From: Sulfitobacter sp. HGT1
GTDB taxonomy: Bacteria > Pseudomonadota > Alphaproteobacteria > Rhodobacterales > Rhodobacteraceae
Length of the DNA: 64,000 nucleotides
NCBI RefSeq assembly: GCF_013282155.1
Contig: NZ_BLWI01000008.1
Span: 434,001 to 498,000, forward strand
Reading direction: 5' to 3'
Both the position numbers and the translations under genes were made by a program. A model generated the notes under the pieces. That model saw only the letters and a list, made by a program, of their open reading frames with translations. It searched no databases and had not been told where the DNA came from. Each line of letters opens with the position of its first letter. The stretch's first letter is position 1. Shown here one piece after another: positions 8,597 to 18,946 of this stretch.

Positions 8597-10510
8597 GTGA
8601 GCGATCTACGTCTGCAATTTACAACGCCCGAACCTGCGTCACTGGCGCAGGCCCACCAGCCTTTGGGCCGGATATTGGTCAATTCCGGCGCGATTGATCA
8701 GGCCGACCTCGTGCGTGCGCTGGACGACCAGCAAGCGCTTGATGTGCCGTTGGGCGAATGCCTGATTGCCAAAGGGGTGGTTTCGCCGGCGCAGGTCTGC
8801 GCGGCGCTTGCGACACAATACAATCTTCAGCATATCGACCTTAGGATCGACCCGCCAAACCCCGCCATGGCCCAACATCTCGACGCGATGGATTGCCTGA
8901 AATTTAGCGTCGTCCCGTGGCGGTCCTTGGGAAATACGATTCTGGTTGCCATCAGCCAGCCCGATCAATTTGACCAAGCGGCATCGGCATTGGCCCGCAA
9001 GGACGTCACCCTGCTGCCCGTCATCGCCGATGAAAAGCAGATAAATCATACGATTACAGCGCTTTACGGGGCGGAACTGGCACAAAACGCAGCAATCCGG
9101 GTGGCCCCGATCGAAAGCTGCCGGACATGGCGGCTGGATATGAATGTCAGACGCGCATGGGCCATTTCCATTTTCGCCCTGCTGGCAATCATGCTGGTGT
9201 TGCAGCCTGCATGGGGCTTTACCATCATCATCCTATGGGCGCTATGCACCAGTATCTTGACGGTCTGTTTGCGGACATGTTCTTTTTTCGCACAACTATT
9301 CCTGTCCAAGGCACCGCCCGAACCTCCACCCCGACAGCCTGCGGATCAAACGCCCCTGCCCCGCGTTTCCGTCCTTGTTCCCCTGCTTCGGGAAAAGGAA
9401 ATCGCGACGGCACTGATCGCGCGGCTGACACAGTTGACCTATCCAAAATCCCTGCTCCAGATCCTGCTGGTGCTTGAGGAAGGCGACGACATAACCCACC
9501 AGACCATTGCCCGCACCCCCTTGCCCGCGTGGTTTGACGTCATTGTGGTACCGCAAGCCAATAACTTGCGCACCAAACCGCGTGCGCTAAACTATGCCCT
9601 GAATTTCTGCAAAGGCAGCATTATCGGCGTCTGGGATGCAGAGGACGCGCCCGAAATCGATCAGGTCGACCGCATCGTCCGGCATTTTGCCCACGCCCCC
9701 AAGGATGTCGCCTGCGTTCAAGGGGTTCTTGACTACTATAATGCCCGCACAAACTGGATTTCGCGCTGTTTCACCATCGAATATGCCGCGTGGTGGCGCG
9801 TGATCCTGCCCGGCATTGCGCGGTTGGGGCTGATTGTCCCCTTGGGCGGCACGACCCTGTTCTTCCGCCGTGACACGCTCGAGGAATTGCGCGGCTGGGA
9901 CGCCCATAATGTGACCGAAGACGCCGATCTGGGGGTCAGGCTCGCGCGGCACGGCTATAAAACCGACCTTTTGCCCACCGTCACCTACGAAGAAGCGAAT
10001 TGCCGCGCCTGGCCCTGGGTCAAGCAGCGCTCCCGCTGGCTCAAAGGCTTCCTGATCACCTGGTGCGTCCACATGCGCCATCCGCTTCACCTGATAAAAC
10101 AGATCGGATTTCTGCGTTTTCTAGGGCTGCAAACGCTTTTTCTGGCCACGGTCAGTCAATTTCTATGCGCGCCCCTGTTGTGGACGCTGTGCCTGACCCT
10201 GCTGGGCGTCACCCACCCCGTCGAAATGACCCTGGGCACGGATATGTTGACCGCATTGTTCTGCTTTTTCATTTTCGCGGAAATCCTGAATATTTCCATA
10301 GCAGTGCGTGCCGTTTGGGGTAAAGAGCATCGTCATCTGATCCCTTGGGCATTCAGCTTGCCGATTTATTTTATGCTGGGCACATTTGCGGCGTATAAGG
10401 CCTTGTATGAATTCATTTTTCACCCGTTTTACTGGGACAAGACCGAACATGGCGTGACCCCAGAAATGCCCCGAAAGGCCAAAGGGGAAACACCCGTCCC
10501 TGCGGGTTAG
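8597..10510 (+). CDS. Membrane glycosyltransferase family 2 with N-terminal GspE-type (T2SSE_N) domain
   Basis: About 637 residues. The first 150 residues form a GspE/MshE N-terminal domain (LGRILVNSGAIDQADLVRAL, LGECLIAKGVVSPAQV), known from type II secretion ATPases as a protein- or c-di-GMP-binding module. Two membrane helices follow, then a GT2 catalytic domain with DAED, TEDAD and QRSRW, the D, ED and QxxRW motifs of processive BcsA-like synthases. Several C-terminal helices end the protein. It probably polymerises or transfers a sugar at the inner membrane; product unknown. I prefer GTG at 8597 because GGGAGGG lies 9 bases upstream. An ATG at 8576 has no ribosome site. No other polysaccharide gene is nearby. 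Confidence 0.85.
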   Translation: MSDLRLQFTTPEPASLAQAHQPLGRILVNSGAIDQADLVRALDDQQALDVPLGECLIAKGVVSPAQVCAALATQYNLQHIDLRIDPPNPAMAQHLDAMDCLKFSVVPWRSLGNTILVAISQPDQFDQAASALARKDVTLLPVIADEKQINHTITALYGAELAQNAAIRVAPIESCRTWRLDMNVRRAWAISIFALLAIMLVLQPAWGFTIIILWALCTSILTVCLRTCSFFAQLFLSKAPPEPPPRQPADQTPLPRVSVLVPLLREKEIATALIARLTQLTYPKSLLQILLVLEEGDDITHQTIARTPLPAWFDVIVVPQANNLRTKPRALNYALNFCKGSIIGVWDAEDAPEIDQVDRIVRHFAHAPKDVACVQGVLDYYNARTNWISRCFTIEYAAWWRVILPGIARLGLIVPLGGTTLFFRRDTLEELRGWDAHNVTEDADLGVRLARHGYKTDLLPTVTYEEANCRAWPWVKQRSRWLKGFLITWCVHMRHPLHLIKQIGFLRFLGLQTLFLATVSQFLCAPLLWTLCLTLLGVTHPVEMTLGTDMLTALFCFFIFAEILNISIAVRAVWGKEHRHLIPWAFSLPIYFMLGTFAAYKALYEFIFHPFYWDKTEHGVTPEMPRKAKGETPVPAG

Positions 10511-11160
10511 CCTTCTTCTTCGCGCCGCGCGGCCTCTTGCTTGAGGCGGGTCATGAAGGCCACCGAAATATGCAAGCGCAGCGCTTCGTCTGCGCCATCC
10601 TCGTCGCGCTGTTCGATCATCCGCACGATCTTGTCATGTTCGGCCTGCGCAATGTGGCCCCGCCCTTCGACCGCCAGCGATGACGTCGCCATCAGGGCCA
10701 TCGACCGGTGCACCAAATCAAGCTGCTGCACCAAATATCTGTTGTGCGACGCCAGATGGATTTGTTTGTGGAACCGCCGGTTTGCCCGCGCCAAAGCCAC
10801 CGGATCATCGCGCAGGGCGTTGTCATTTTCGACCATCTCGCGCAGAACGCGGACCTCTTCAACCGTGGCATGACGCGCAGCAAGGCGGGCGGCCAGCCCC
10901 TCCAGCTCTCCGCGCACCACATAAAGCTCTGCTGTCTGGTTGTGATCCAACGATGCGACAATCAGACTGCGGCCATCGCGCGCCAGCAGTGATTGCGTCT
11001 CAAGCCGTTGTAATGCCTCGCGAATGGGTGTGCGCGAGACGCCAAAGCGTTCCGCCAATTCGCTTTCCACCAGACGGTCTCCGGGGCGGTAGGTGCCCAG
11101 ATCAATTGCCTCGAGAATCATGGCATAAGCATCGGTTGGTCCGGGTCTTGGGGCAGTCAT
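10507..11160 (-). CDS. GntR-family transcriptional regulator (FadR/FCD subgroup)
   Basis: 217 residues. The N-terminal winged helix contains GDRLVESELAERFGVSRTPIREALQRLE, the GntR signature; the all-helical C-terminal FCD domain includes RRFHKQIHLASHNRYLVQQLD. These proteins usually repress a catabolic gene and respond to a small carboxylate. No target can be named: it lies convergent with the glycosyltransferase and divergent from the HAD gene, and neither is a typical FCD target. The frame runs 24 codons further upstream; ATG 11158-11160 fits the usual family length. Confidence 0.9.
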   Translation of the reverse strand: MTAPRPGPTDAYAMILEAIDLGTYRPGDRLVESELAERFGVSRTPIREALQRLETQSLLARDGRSLIVASLDHNQTAELYVVRGELEGLAARLAARHATVEEVRVLREMVENDNALRDDPVALARANRRFHKQIHLASHNRYLVQQLDLVHRSMALMATSSLAVEGRGHIAQAEHDKIVRMIEQRDEDGADEALRLHISVAFMTRLKQEAARREEEG

Positions 11161-11259
11161 CGGGTCACTTTCATAAAGGTTGGGGCAGTTTATCCCCCGC
11201 GTCCATTTGTACAAGCCCGCGATCTTGCGCAAGCCTGCGACGAAGCGTAGCTAGGGCTC

Positions 11260-11907
11260 ATGCCAAAGCACGCTTTTTCTCATGTGGATACTTGGGTCTT
11301 TGACCTTGATAACACGCTCTACCCGCCCTCGGCCCGGTTGTTTGACCAGATCGAAGTCAGGATGACCCGTTGGGTTATGGACACGCTGGGTGTGGATCAT
11401 GCCCGCGCAAATTACCTGCGCAAGCATTACTGGCACACCTACGGCACAACGCTGGCGGGGTTGATGCGCGAACACTCGGTGGACCCGGCCCCCTATTTGC
11501 ATGACGTTCACGATATTTCCTTTGACGTGCTCACCCCCGACCCTGTGCTGGCCGATCGCATTCGCGCCCTGCCCGGACGGCGGATTATCTATACCAACGG
11601 CACCGCCCCCTATGCCGAACGCGTCGCAGCGGCGCGCGGATTGGACGGGTTGTTTGATGCGATCTATGGCGTTGAACATGCACAGTTTTTGCCAAAGCCC
11701 GAGCGCGCCGCATTTGAGCATGTTTTCACCACCGACAAGCTGGACGCGACCAAAGCTGTGATGTTCGAGGACGATGCCCGCAATCTGGCCGCCCCCCATG
11801 CGATGGGCATGGGCACGGTGCATGTCGCCCCCGAACCGCAGACCGGCGACCACATTCATTTTCACACCGACGATCTCAGCGCTTTTCTTGGGCGGATCAC
11901 GGGCTAG
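11260..11907 (+). CDS. HAD-family hydrolase, pyrimidine 5'-nucleotidase type
   Basis: 215 residues with the HAD nucleophile motif FDLDNTLYP (first Asp attacks phosphate, second protonates), motif II YTNG, the lysine in LPKPE and motif III FEDDARN. This matches the SDT1/YjjG-like pyrimidine 5'-nucleotidase subgroup, which removes phosphate from UMP/CMP or related nucleotides. Substrate choice is inferred from family likeness only. The next gene starts 15 bases downstream, so the two may be co-transcribed. Confidence 0.85.
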   Translation: MPKHAFSHVDTWVFDLDNTLYPPSARLFDQIEVRMTRWVMDTLGVDHARANYLRKHYWHTYGTTLAGLMREHSVDPAPYLHDVHDISFDVLTPDPVLADRIRALPGRRIIYTNGTAPYAERVAAARGLDGLFDAIYGVEHAQFLPKPERAAFEHVFTTDKLDATKAVMFEDDARNLAAPHAMGMGTVHVAPEPQTGDHIHFHTDDLSAFLGRITG

Positions 11908-11922
11908 CTTTCGAGGATGACT

Positions 11923-13119
11923 ATGGATTGTGATATTCTCATTTCGGGCGGCGGCATTGCCGGGCTCTGCGCAGCGGCCGCATTTGGCAGCGCAGGTTTC
12001 AAGGTGATCTGCGTCGACCCCGCCCCCCCCATTACCGACGGCGATGCCGATGGGGCCGATCTGCGGTCCACCGCGATGCTGCAACCGGCCCGCCGGGTGC
12101 TGGAGGCCGCGGGCATCTGGAACCACCTTGAAGCCCACGCCGCCCCCTTGCAAATCATGCGCATTGTCGATGCAGGCGGCGAAATCCCCGAAGCCCGCGT
12201 CACCCGTGAATTCAATGCAGCCGAAATCTCGGACCAGCCGTTTGGCTGGAATTTCCCCAACTGGCTGCTGCGCCGCGCCCTTCTGGAACGTTTGGCCGAA
12301 TTGCCCAATGTCGATTTCCGTCCCGGCACCGGCACGACATCGCTGTTCACCCGCACCGCGCAAGCCCGCGTGGGCCTGAGCGACGGCAGCCGCATCACCA
12401 CGCCGCTGGTCATCGCCGCAGACGGGCGCAACAGCCCGATGCGCAAGGCCGCAGGCATTGGCGTGACGAAAACCGGCTATGGCCAAAAAGCGGTGGTTTT
12501 TTCGGTCACGCACCCTGTGCCCCATGAAAATGTCTCGACCGAAATCCATCGCACCGGCGGGCCGTTCACGCTGGTGCCGTTGCCCGACCATGACGGGATG
12601 CCCTGCTCTGCCGTGGTCTGGATGGACAGCGCCGCCGAATGCACCCGCCGCATGACGCTGGATGCAGATGCGTTTTCGCACGAAGCATCGACCCGCAGTT
12701 GCCATCTGTTTGGCCCGCTGACCCTGGTCACCGCGCGCAATGTCTGGCCGATCATCACCCAGCACGCCGCGCGTCTGTCCGGCGAACGCATTGCCCTGAT
12801 CGCAGAGGCCGCCCATGTGATGCCACCCATCGGCGCGCAAGGGCTGAACATGTCGCTCCAAGACGTCGCCACATTGCTGGAACTGGCCCAAGCCAACCCC
12901 GCCGATCTGGGCAGTCAAAAGATGCTGGATGCCTATCAGAAAGCGCGGTTTGGCGACATCATGCTGCGGGTACGGGGCATTGATCTGCTGAACCGTGCCA
13001 GCCAGGCAACCAGGCCCATCGCCCGCGATGCCCGTGCAACCGGGCTGAACGCGCTTTACGCGATGGCCCCGGTGCGCAAAATGTTGATGGAAATGGGGTT
13101 GGGCATGCAACAGGATTAA
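11923..13119 (+). CDS. UbiH/UbiF/COQ6-family FAD-dependent hydroxylase
   Basis: About 398 residues of the ubiquinone-biosynthesis monooxygenase family, which hydroxylates the quinone ring using FAD, NADPH and O2. The N-terminal dinucleotide motif ISGGGIAGL, the middle ADGRNSPMRK (family DG motif) and the C-terminal IAEAAHVMPPIGAQGLNMS (a variant of the GD..H..P FAD motif, with EA for GD) are all present. Two ATGs lie six bases apart, at 11917 and 11923. CGAGG sits directly against the first but six bases before the second, so I chose 11923. The ring position hydroxylated (C5, C6 or C1) cannot be told. Confidence 0.88.
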   Translation: MDCDILISGGGIAGLCAAAAFGSAGFKVICVDPAPPITDGDADGADLRSTAMLQPARRVLEAAGIWNHLEAHAAPLQIMRIVDAGGEIPEARVTREFNAAEISDQPFGWNFPNWLLRRALLERLAELPNVDFRPGTGTTSLFTRTAQARVGLSDGSRITTPLVIAADGRNSPMRKAAGIGVTKTGYGQKAVVFSVTHPVPHENVSTEIHRTGGPFTLVPLPDHDGMPCSAVVWMDSAAECTRRMTLDADAFSHEASTRSCHLFGPLTLVTARNVWPIITQHAARLSGERIALIAEAAHVMPPIGAQGLNMSLQDVATLLELAQANPADLGSQKMLDAYQKARFGDIMLRVRGIDLLNRASQATRPIARDARATGLNALYAMAPVRKMLMEMGLGMQQD

Positions 13120-13142
13120 GACCCTGCCGCAACACCCTGAAA

Positions 13143-14270
13143 TTACAGAACCTTGTCGACCACACGCGCCAAGCGCGCCAGCGTCGCATCGACATCATAG
13201 AGCTTGTCCAAGCCGAACAGACCCAGCCGGAACGTCTTGAAGTCTTCCGGCTCGTCGCACATCAGCGGCACCCCTGCGGCGATCTGCATCCCTTCGGCGG
13301 CAAAGGCCTTGCCGTTCTGGATGGACGGATCCGTGGTATAGCTGACCACAACGCCCGGCGCGCCAAATCCGTCCGCCGCCACCGAAACAACGCCCCGCTC
13401 TGCCAGCATTTTGCGAACGCCGTCACCCAGACGCCACTGCGCCTCTTTCAGCCGTGCAAACCCATAGGTCTGTGTTTCCTTCATGGTATCTCGGAACGCG
13501 CGCAGTGCATCGGTGGGCATGGTCGAATGATAGGCGTGGCCGCCGTCCTCATAGGCTTTCATGATGCTGTGCCATTTACCCAGATCGATGGAAAAGCTGT
13601 CCGACCTGGTCTCGGCCAGCCGCGCAACCGCACGCTCCGACATCATCACCAACCCGGCTGAGGGCGACGCGCTCCAGCCCTTTTGCGGGGCCGAAATCAA
13701 CACATCAACGCCAAGCGCCTTCATATCCACCCAGGCACAGCCCGACGCGATGCAATCAAGCACCATCAACGCGCCGACCTCATGGGCCGCATCGGCCATC
13801 TGCTTGATATAGGCATCCGGCAGGATCACACCGGCACTGGTTTCCACATGCGGCGCGAACACGACCTGCGGTTTTTTGCTGCGGATCGTGTCGACCACCT
13901 CCTCGATCGGGCATGGTGCGAAAGGCGCTGGCGTGCTGTTGCCCTGCATCCGCGCCTTAAGCACAGTGGTGTTTCCGGTCAGATCGCCGTTCTCGATGAT
14001 CTGGCTCCAGCGGTATGAAAACCACCCGTTGCGCACCACGACAACCTCGGCATCACGGGCGAACTGGCGGGCCACGGCCTCCATCCCGAATGTCCCACCC
14101 CCGGGCACGATGGCCACGGCATCGGCATTATACACCTCTTTCAGCATGGCGCTGATATCGCGCATCACGCCTTGGAATGCGGCGGACATATGGTTCAACG
14201 ACCGGTCGGTGAACACGACCGAGAATTCTTCAAGCCCTTGCGGGTCAACAGTATTCAGCAAAGCTGGCAT
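13143..14270 (-). CDS. Class V aminotransferase (alanine/serine-glyoxylate aminotransferase family)
   Basis: 375 residues with the fold-type I PLP enzyme pattern: VPGGGTFGMEAVARQ near the N-terminus, VLDCIASGCAWVDMKALGVD, and the Schiff-base lysine in SAPQKGWSASPSAG. Family members move an amino group from serine, alanine or 2-aminoethylphosphonate to a 2-oxo acid; the substrate cannot be fixed here. Start ATG 14268-14270 is preceded by AAGGATG at good spacing. Two Lrp-type regulators lie just upstream on the same strand, so amino-acid-responsive control is plausible. Confidence 0.85.
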   Translation of the reverse strand: MPALLNTVDPQGLEEFSVVFTDRSLNHMSAAFQGVMRDISAMLKEVYNADAVAIVPGGGTFGMEAVARQFARDAEVVVVRNGWFSYRWSQIIENGDLTGNTTVLKARMQGNSTPAPFAPCPIEEVVDTIRSKKPQVVFAPHVETSAGVILPDAYIKQMADAAHEVGALMVLDCIASGCAWVDMKALGVDVLISAPQKGWSASPSAGLVMMSERAVARLAETRSDSFSIDLGKWHSIMKAYEDGGHAYHSTMPTDALRAFRDTMKETQTYGFARLKEAQWRLGDGVRKMLAERGVVSVAADGFGAPGVVVSYTTDPSIQNGKAFAAEGMQIAAGVPLMCDEPEDFKTFRLGLFGLDKLYDVDATLARLARVVDKVL

Positions 14271-14319
14271 GGGAACATCCTTTATATTTGCCCCAAGGAT
14301 ACAGCGCTGCCCGTCAAAG

Positions 14320-14781
14320 TCATAGACCCAAAGGCCCCGCAAGACGTTCTTCGCTCAACAGCACATTGGCCTCCACCGCGCCGGCCCCGGGCAAGGTCAT
14401 GATCCGCCGCCGCAAGACCCGTTCAAAATCGGCCAGATCCCGCGCCACGACCCGCAAACGGTAATCATAAAGCCCCAAAACATGCTCCACCGTCTGCACT
14501 TCGGGGATCGCACTGACCGCACGTTCAAAATCCTCAAGGCTGACACGCCCCTTGGTGGCCAGCTTGACGCCCAGAAATACCGTCACGCCAAAGCCCAACG
14601 CCTCGCGGTTCAGCCGCAGCCGCTTGCCGCGCAAGATGCCTGCCTCCTCCAGCCGCCGGATGCGCCGCCATGTGGCAGGTTGCGACAAGCCCAGATGCCG
14701 CCCCAAAGCACCGGCACTTTGCGTTGCATCCCGCGCCAGCGACCGGATCAAATGGTGGTCAATATCGTCCAAGGCAATCAT
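14320..14781 (-). CDS. Lrp/AsnC-family transcriptional regulator (second of a pair)
   Basis: 153 residues: an N-terminal helix-turn-helix (LDDIDHHLIRSLARDATQS, LSQPATWRRIRRLEEAGIL) and a C-terminal RAM domain (VQTVEHVLGLYDYRLRVVARD). Lrp-like proteins sense amino acids and form dimers or octamers. It overlaps the upstream Lrp gene by 4 bases (ATGA), so the two are translationally coupled and may act as a heteromer. The aminotransferase follows after 49 bases. Target and effector are unknown; ilvC across the divergent region is the obvious candidate. Confidence 0.92.
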   Translation of the reverse strand: MIALDDIDHHLIRSLARDATQSAGALGRHLGLSQPATWRRIRRLEEAGILRGKRLRLNREALGFGVTVFLGVKLATKGRVSLEDFERAVSAIPEVQTVEHVLGLYDYRLRVVARDLADFERVLRRRIMTLPGAGAVEANVLLSEERLAGPLGL

Positions 14782-15233
14782 AGCGGCAACGCCTCGTCCG
14801 ACTTGATCCGCGCCACATGCATCAACGCCTCGATGTCGGCGATATGCGGCAAGGTCAGGATCTTGCCGCGATAGATCGCCTGATAATGCCCCATGTCGCG
14901 TGCAATGATCGACAGGCGCACATCCACCCGCCCCAGAAACGTCTGGATCTCGATCACTTCCGCCACCTTGCGCGCCGCGACCAGAAACGCGTCAAACGCA
15001 TTGCCTTGTGTCTTGTCCAGGGTAATGCGCAACGACACCTCGACCGCATAGCCCAGGGCCGCCCAATCAACGACAGCCCCCACACCCTCGACAATGCCCG
15101 CCTCTTGCATCCGTACAATGCGTCGCGCGACCTTGCCGGAACTGATCCCGGTCCGCTCCGCCAACTCGCCCGGGCTCAGCCCCGCATCCGCCTGCCAGTG
15201 ACGCAAAATACGCCGATCTTCATCATCAAGCAT
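14778..15233 (-). CDS. Lrp/AsnC-family transcriptional regulator (first of a pair)
   Basis: 151 residues with the same two-domain layout as its neighbour: a helix-turn-helix (LDDEDRRILRHWQADAGLS, GISSGKVARRIVRMQEAGI) and a RAM domain (VIEIQTFLGRVDVRLSIIARD). The two share the architecture but clearly differ in sequence, so this is not a recent duplication. It is divergent from ilvC across 135 AT-rich bases, a usual place for an Lrp operator. No operator could be defined by eye. Confidence 0.92.
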   Translation of the reverse strand: MLDDEDRRILRHWQADAGLSPGELAERTGISSGKVARRIVRMQEAGIVEGVGAVVDWAALGYAVEVSLRITLDKTQGNAFDAFLVAARKVAEVIEIQTFLGRVDVRLSIIARDMGHYQAIYRGKILTLPHIADIEALMHVARIKSDEALPL

Positions 15234-15296
15234 GATTTTTCCATATTTTTACAAATCCACGCATTACCATCTTCATTTTGCCAAATAAACTCATAA

Positions 15297-16391
<1,095 letters not shown>

Positions 16392-16400
16392 ACCAAGAAC

Positions 16401-16430
16401 GGCCCGGAGGTATAAACCTCCGGGCCTTTT
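16401..16430 (+). terminator. Rho-independent terminator of ilvC
   Basis: 11-bp perfect GC-rich stem GGCCCGGAGGT (16401-16411) with ACCTCCGGGCC (16416-16426), a 4-base loop and TTTT, ten bases after the ilvC stop. Confidence 0.9.
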
Positions 16431-16529
16431 CCCCCTCGGCCCCTCGAGGGTCGAAACCAAAGCCACATCCTGTTGCAGCCCCCAAGGGACTGCCATAAAG
16501 CAAGGGCTTCGCTCTACAAAGGCCAGCCC

Positions 16530-17456
16530 ATGCAAGACGCCCCCAATATCACCGCCAGCAGCTGGCTGATGATCGCCCTTCTGGCCTTCATCTGGGGCGG
16601 CACCTTTCTGGTCACCGAAATCGCCCTTACCGAAATGCCCCCGTTCTGGATCGCCGCCAGCCGGGTCAGTCTCGCGGCACTGGTCATGGTCGCCATCTGG
16701 TCCCTGCGCGGGTTCCGGCTCTTTGCGGCCCCCCCGACCCGAAAACACCTGGCCGCCCTGTTTTTCATCGGCGCTGCCAGCTCCGCCGTGCCCTTCAGCC
16801 TGCTCGCCTGGGGCCAGCAATATGTCACCTCCGGCTTTGCCGGCGTTTCCATGGCCGCTGTCGCCCTGATCGTCCTGCCTCTGGCGCATTTCTTCGTTGA
16901 CGGCGAACGGATGACACCCCGCAAAACCGTCGGTTTCGTCATCGGCTTCATCGGCGTAACCCTTCTGATCGGCGCTCAGGCCTTCGAGACCACAGGCTCC
17001 GCCTTCGAAACCCCGGGCCGTCTGGCCTGTATCGGGGCCGCCAGCTGCTATGCGCTCAGCTCCATCGCCATGCGCCGCCTGCCCGCCATCGACGCGATCG
17101 GCCTCGCGACCATCCTGCTGATCATCGCCAGCGCAATAACGATCCCCCTTGCCCTGCTAACCGAAGGCCTCCCGCCCATCCCTTCCGCCTATATCTTCGG
17201 TGTTCTCGCCTTCCTCGGCCTCGTTCCCACAGCGGCGGCAAATTTCCTGCGCGTGCTGGTGGTGCGCAGCGCGGGGCCTGTGTTCATGTCACTGGTCAAC
17301 TATCAGGTTCCGGTCTGGTCGGTCTGCCTCGGCGCAGTGGTCCTCAGCGAACCCCTGCCGGTCTCACTGCTCTGGTCGCTGGCCCTGATCCTGACAGGCG
17401 TCGGCCTCAGCCAATACGGTGCCTTCCGCAGGCTCTTCACCAAAACCCAGGCCTAA
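16530..17456 (+). CDS. EamA/DMT-family transporter
   Basis: 308 residues, ten hydrophobic segments as two EamA repeats (ALLAFIWGGTFLVTEIAL begins the first; ASCYALSSIAMRRLP begins the second). The family exports small metabolites such as amino acids or nucleosides across the inner membrane; the substrate is unknown. Start ATG 16530 follows AAAGG. The frame opens 19 codons earlier, without a ribosome site and with polar residues unlike the family. It is convergent with glmM. Confidence 0.88.
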   Translation: MQDAPNITASSWLMIALLAFIWGGTFLVTEIALTEMPPFWIAASRVSLAALVMVAIWSLRGFRLFAAPPTRKHLAALFFIGAASSAVPFSLLAWGQQYVTSGFAGVSMAAVALIVLPLAHFFVDGERMTPRKTVGFVIGFIGVTLLIGAQAFETTGSAFETPGRLACIGAASCYALSSIAMRRLPAIDAIGLATILLIIASAITIPLALLTEGLPPIPSAYIFGVLAFLGLVPTAAANFLRVLVVRSAGPVFMSLVNYQVPVWSVCLGAVVLSEPLPVSLLWSLALILTGVGLSQYGAFRRLFTKTQA

Positions 17457-17474
17457 TTCCAAAGCCCGACCCGA

Positions 17475-17507
17475 ATTCCAAATGGTAAAAAATCCTCGCC
17501 GAAGGCA
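17475..17507 (+). repeat. Dispersed intergenic repeat, copy B
   Basis: Matches copy A (2516-2548) at 29 of 33 bases and contains the shared core TTCCAAATGGTAAAAAATCC exactly. It sits in the 143-base gap between the convergent EamA and glmM genes. A partial ATTCCAAA lies 19 bases upstream at 17456. Confidence 0.65.
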
Positions 17508-17599
17508 TCCGACAGCAAGGCTTGTCCAAAACACCTGAACCGGCACCGCACCGCAGCGCCGGTCACCCCGGAAAAAATCGAATGCGCGCAAGCGCTCCT

Positions 17600-18946
17600 T
17601 TAGCTTTGAACCGACTGCGTGACCGCATCGACGACCGAATTCACCGCCCGCGCCATCAGGCCCGCATCTTCATGCTCGGCCATCACACGCACCAAAGGTT
17701 CGGTGCCCGACTTGCGGATCAACAAACGCCCCTGACCGGCCAGATCGGCCTCGGCCTGCGCAATCGCTGCTTTGACCTGCGTGTCCTCCAACGGGGTCTG
17801 CCCGGCGGCAAAGCGCACGTTCTTCAGCAATTGCGGCACCGGATCAAAATTGCGCAGCAACTCCGAAGACGGCTTGCCCGACCGGATCATCTCCGCCAGA
17901 AACTGCAACCCCGCCATCAGCCCGTCACCGGTGGTGGCATGGTCGGTCATAACGATATGACCCGATTGCTCGCCGCCCAGATTGAACCCGCCTTCGCGCA
18001 TCCGTTCAACCACATAGCGGTCCCCGACCGACGTGCGTTCCAACTGCACGCCCTGCCCTTGCAAGAACCGCTCAAGCCCAAGGTTGCTCATCACGGTCGC
18101 CACCAGCGCATTATTGGCCAGACGGTCTTCGGCCGCCCACCGCGACGCCATCAGTGCCATGAACTGGTCGCCATCGCCGACATTGCCCGCTTCATCAATC
18201 AAGATAACCCGGTCCGCATCGCCATCCAGACAAATCCCGACATCAGCCTTGTGCTGCAAAACCGCCGCCGCCGCTTGCTCGGGGTGGGTCGATCCGCATT
18301 TGTCGTTGATGTTGAAACCATTCGGCTCAACCCCGATCCGGATTACCTCGGCACCAAGTTCCCACAAGGCTTCGGGGGCCACACGGTGCGCCGCACCATT
18401 GGCGCAATCCACCACGACCTTAAGCCCGTCCAGCCGCATGCCGCGCGGAAACGACGATTTGACCCGCTCGACATAGCGGAACCGCCCATCATCAATCCGC
18501 TTTGCCCGGCCAATCTTATCCGAGGGGGCCATTTGCACCCCGTTGGCGATCAAGTCCTCGATCTCGGCCTCGACCGCATCGCTCAGCTTGAAACCGTCGG
18601 GGCCGAAAAACTTGATCCCGTTATCCGTCGCAGGGTTGTGGCTGGCCGAAATCATCACGCCCAGATCGGCGCGCATCGACCGGGTCAACAGGCCCACGGC
18701 AGGTGTCGGGACCGGCCCCAGCAAAAGCACATTCATCCCCGAAGATGTCAGCCCCGCCGTCAGCGCGTTTTCGAACATATAGCCGGACAAGCGCGTGTCC
18801 TTGCCGATCACCACCCGATGTTCGCCGCCTCTGCTGCTGCTGAAATAGCGGCCAACCGCCGCCCCGATGCGCAGCGCAACTTCTGCGGTCATGGGATATA
18901 CATTCGCTTCGCCGCGAATCCCGTCTGTGCCAAATAGTTTCGTCAT
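17600..18946 (-). CDS. glmM: Phosphoglucosamine mutase
   Basis: 448 residues. It interconverts glucosamine-6-phosphate and glucosamine-1-phosphate on the way to UDP-GlcNAc for peptidoglycan and LPS. The start [12 protein letters not shown] is canonical. The phosphoserine loop is ISASHNP with Ser102, the same number as in E. coli. The metal loop DGDADR and the C-terminal phosphate-binding [12 protein letters not shown] are intact. The start overlaps the folP stop by 4 bases (ATGA), so it is the last gene of a folB-folP-glmM unit. Confidence 0.97.
   Translation of the reverse strand: MTKLFGTDGIRGEANVYPMTAEVALRIGAAVGRYFSSSRGGEHRVVIGKDTRLSGYMFENALTAGLTSSGMNVLLLGPVPTPAVGLLTRSMRADLGVMISASHNPATDNGIKFFGPDGFKLSDAVEAEIEDLIANGVQMAPSDKIGRAKRIDDGRFRYVERVKSSFPRGMRLDGLKVVVDCANGAAHRVAPEALWELGAEVIRIGVEPNGFNINDKCGSTHPEQAAAAVLQHKADVGICLDGDADRVILIDEAGNVGDGDQFMALMASRWAAEDRLANNALVATVMSNLGLERFLQGQGVQLERTSVGDRYVVERMREGGFNLGGEQSGHIVMTDHATTGDGLMAGLQFLAEMIRSGKPSSELLRNFDPVPQLLKNVRFAAGQTPLEDTQVKAAIAQAEADLAGQGRLLIRKSGTEPLVRVMAEHEDAGLMARAVNSVVDAVTQSVQS

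Noticed and set aside
9064-9309. Small open frame antisense within the glycosyltransferase gene
   Set aside because: No ribosome site, no conservation signal that I can see, lies in a membrane-helix-coding segment.
17522-18937. 471-codon open frame antisense to glmM
   Set aside because: Composition of a shadow frame (many His, Arg, Pro, Gln), and glmM is unmistakable on the other strand.
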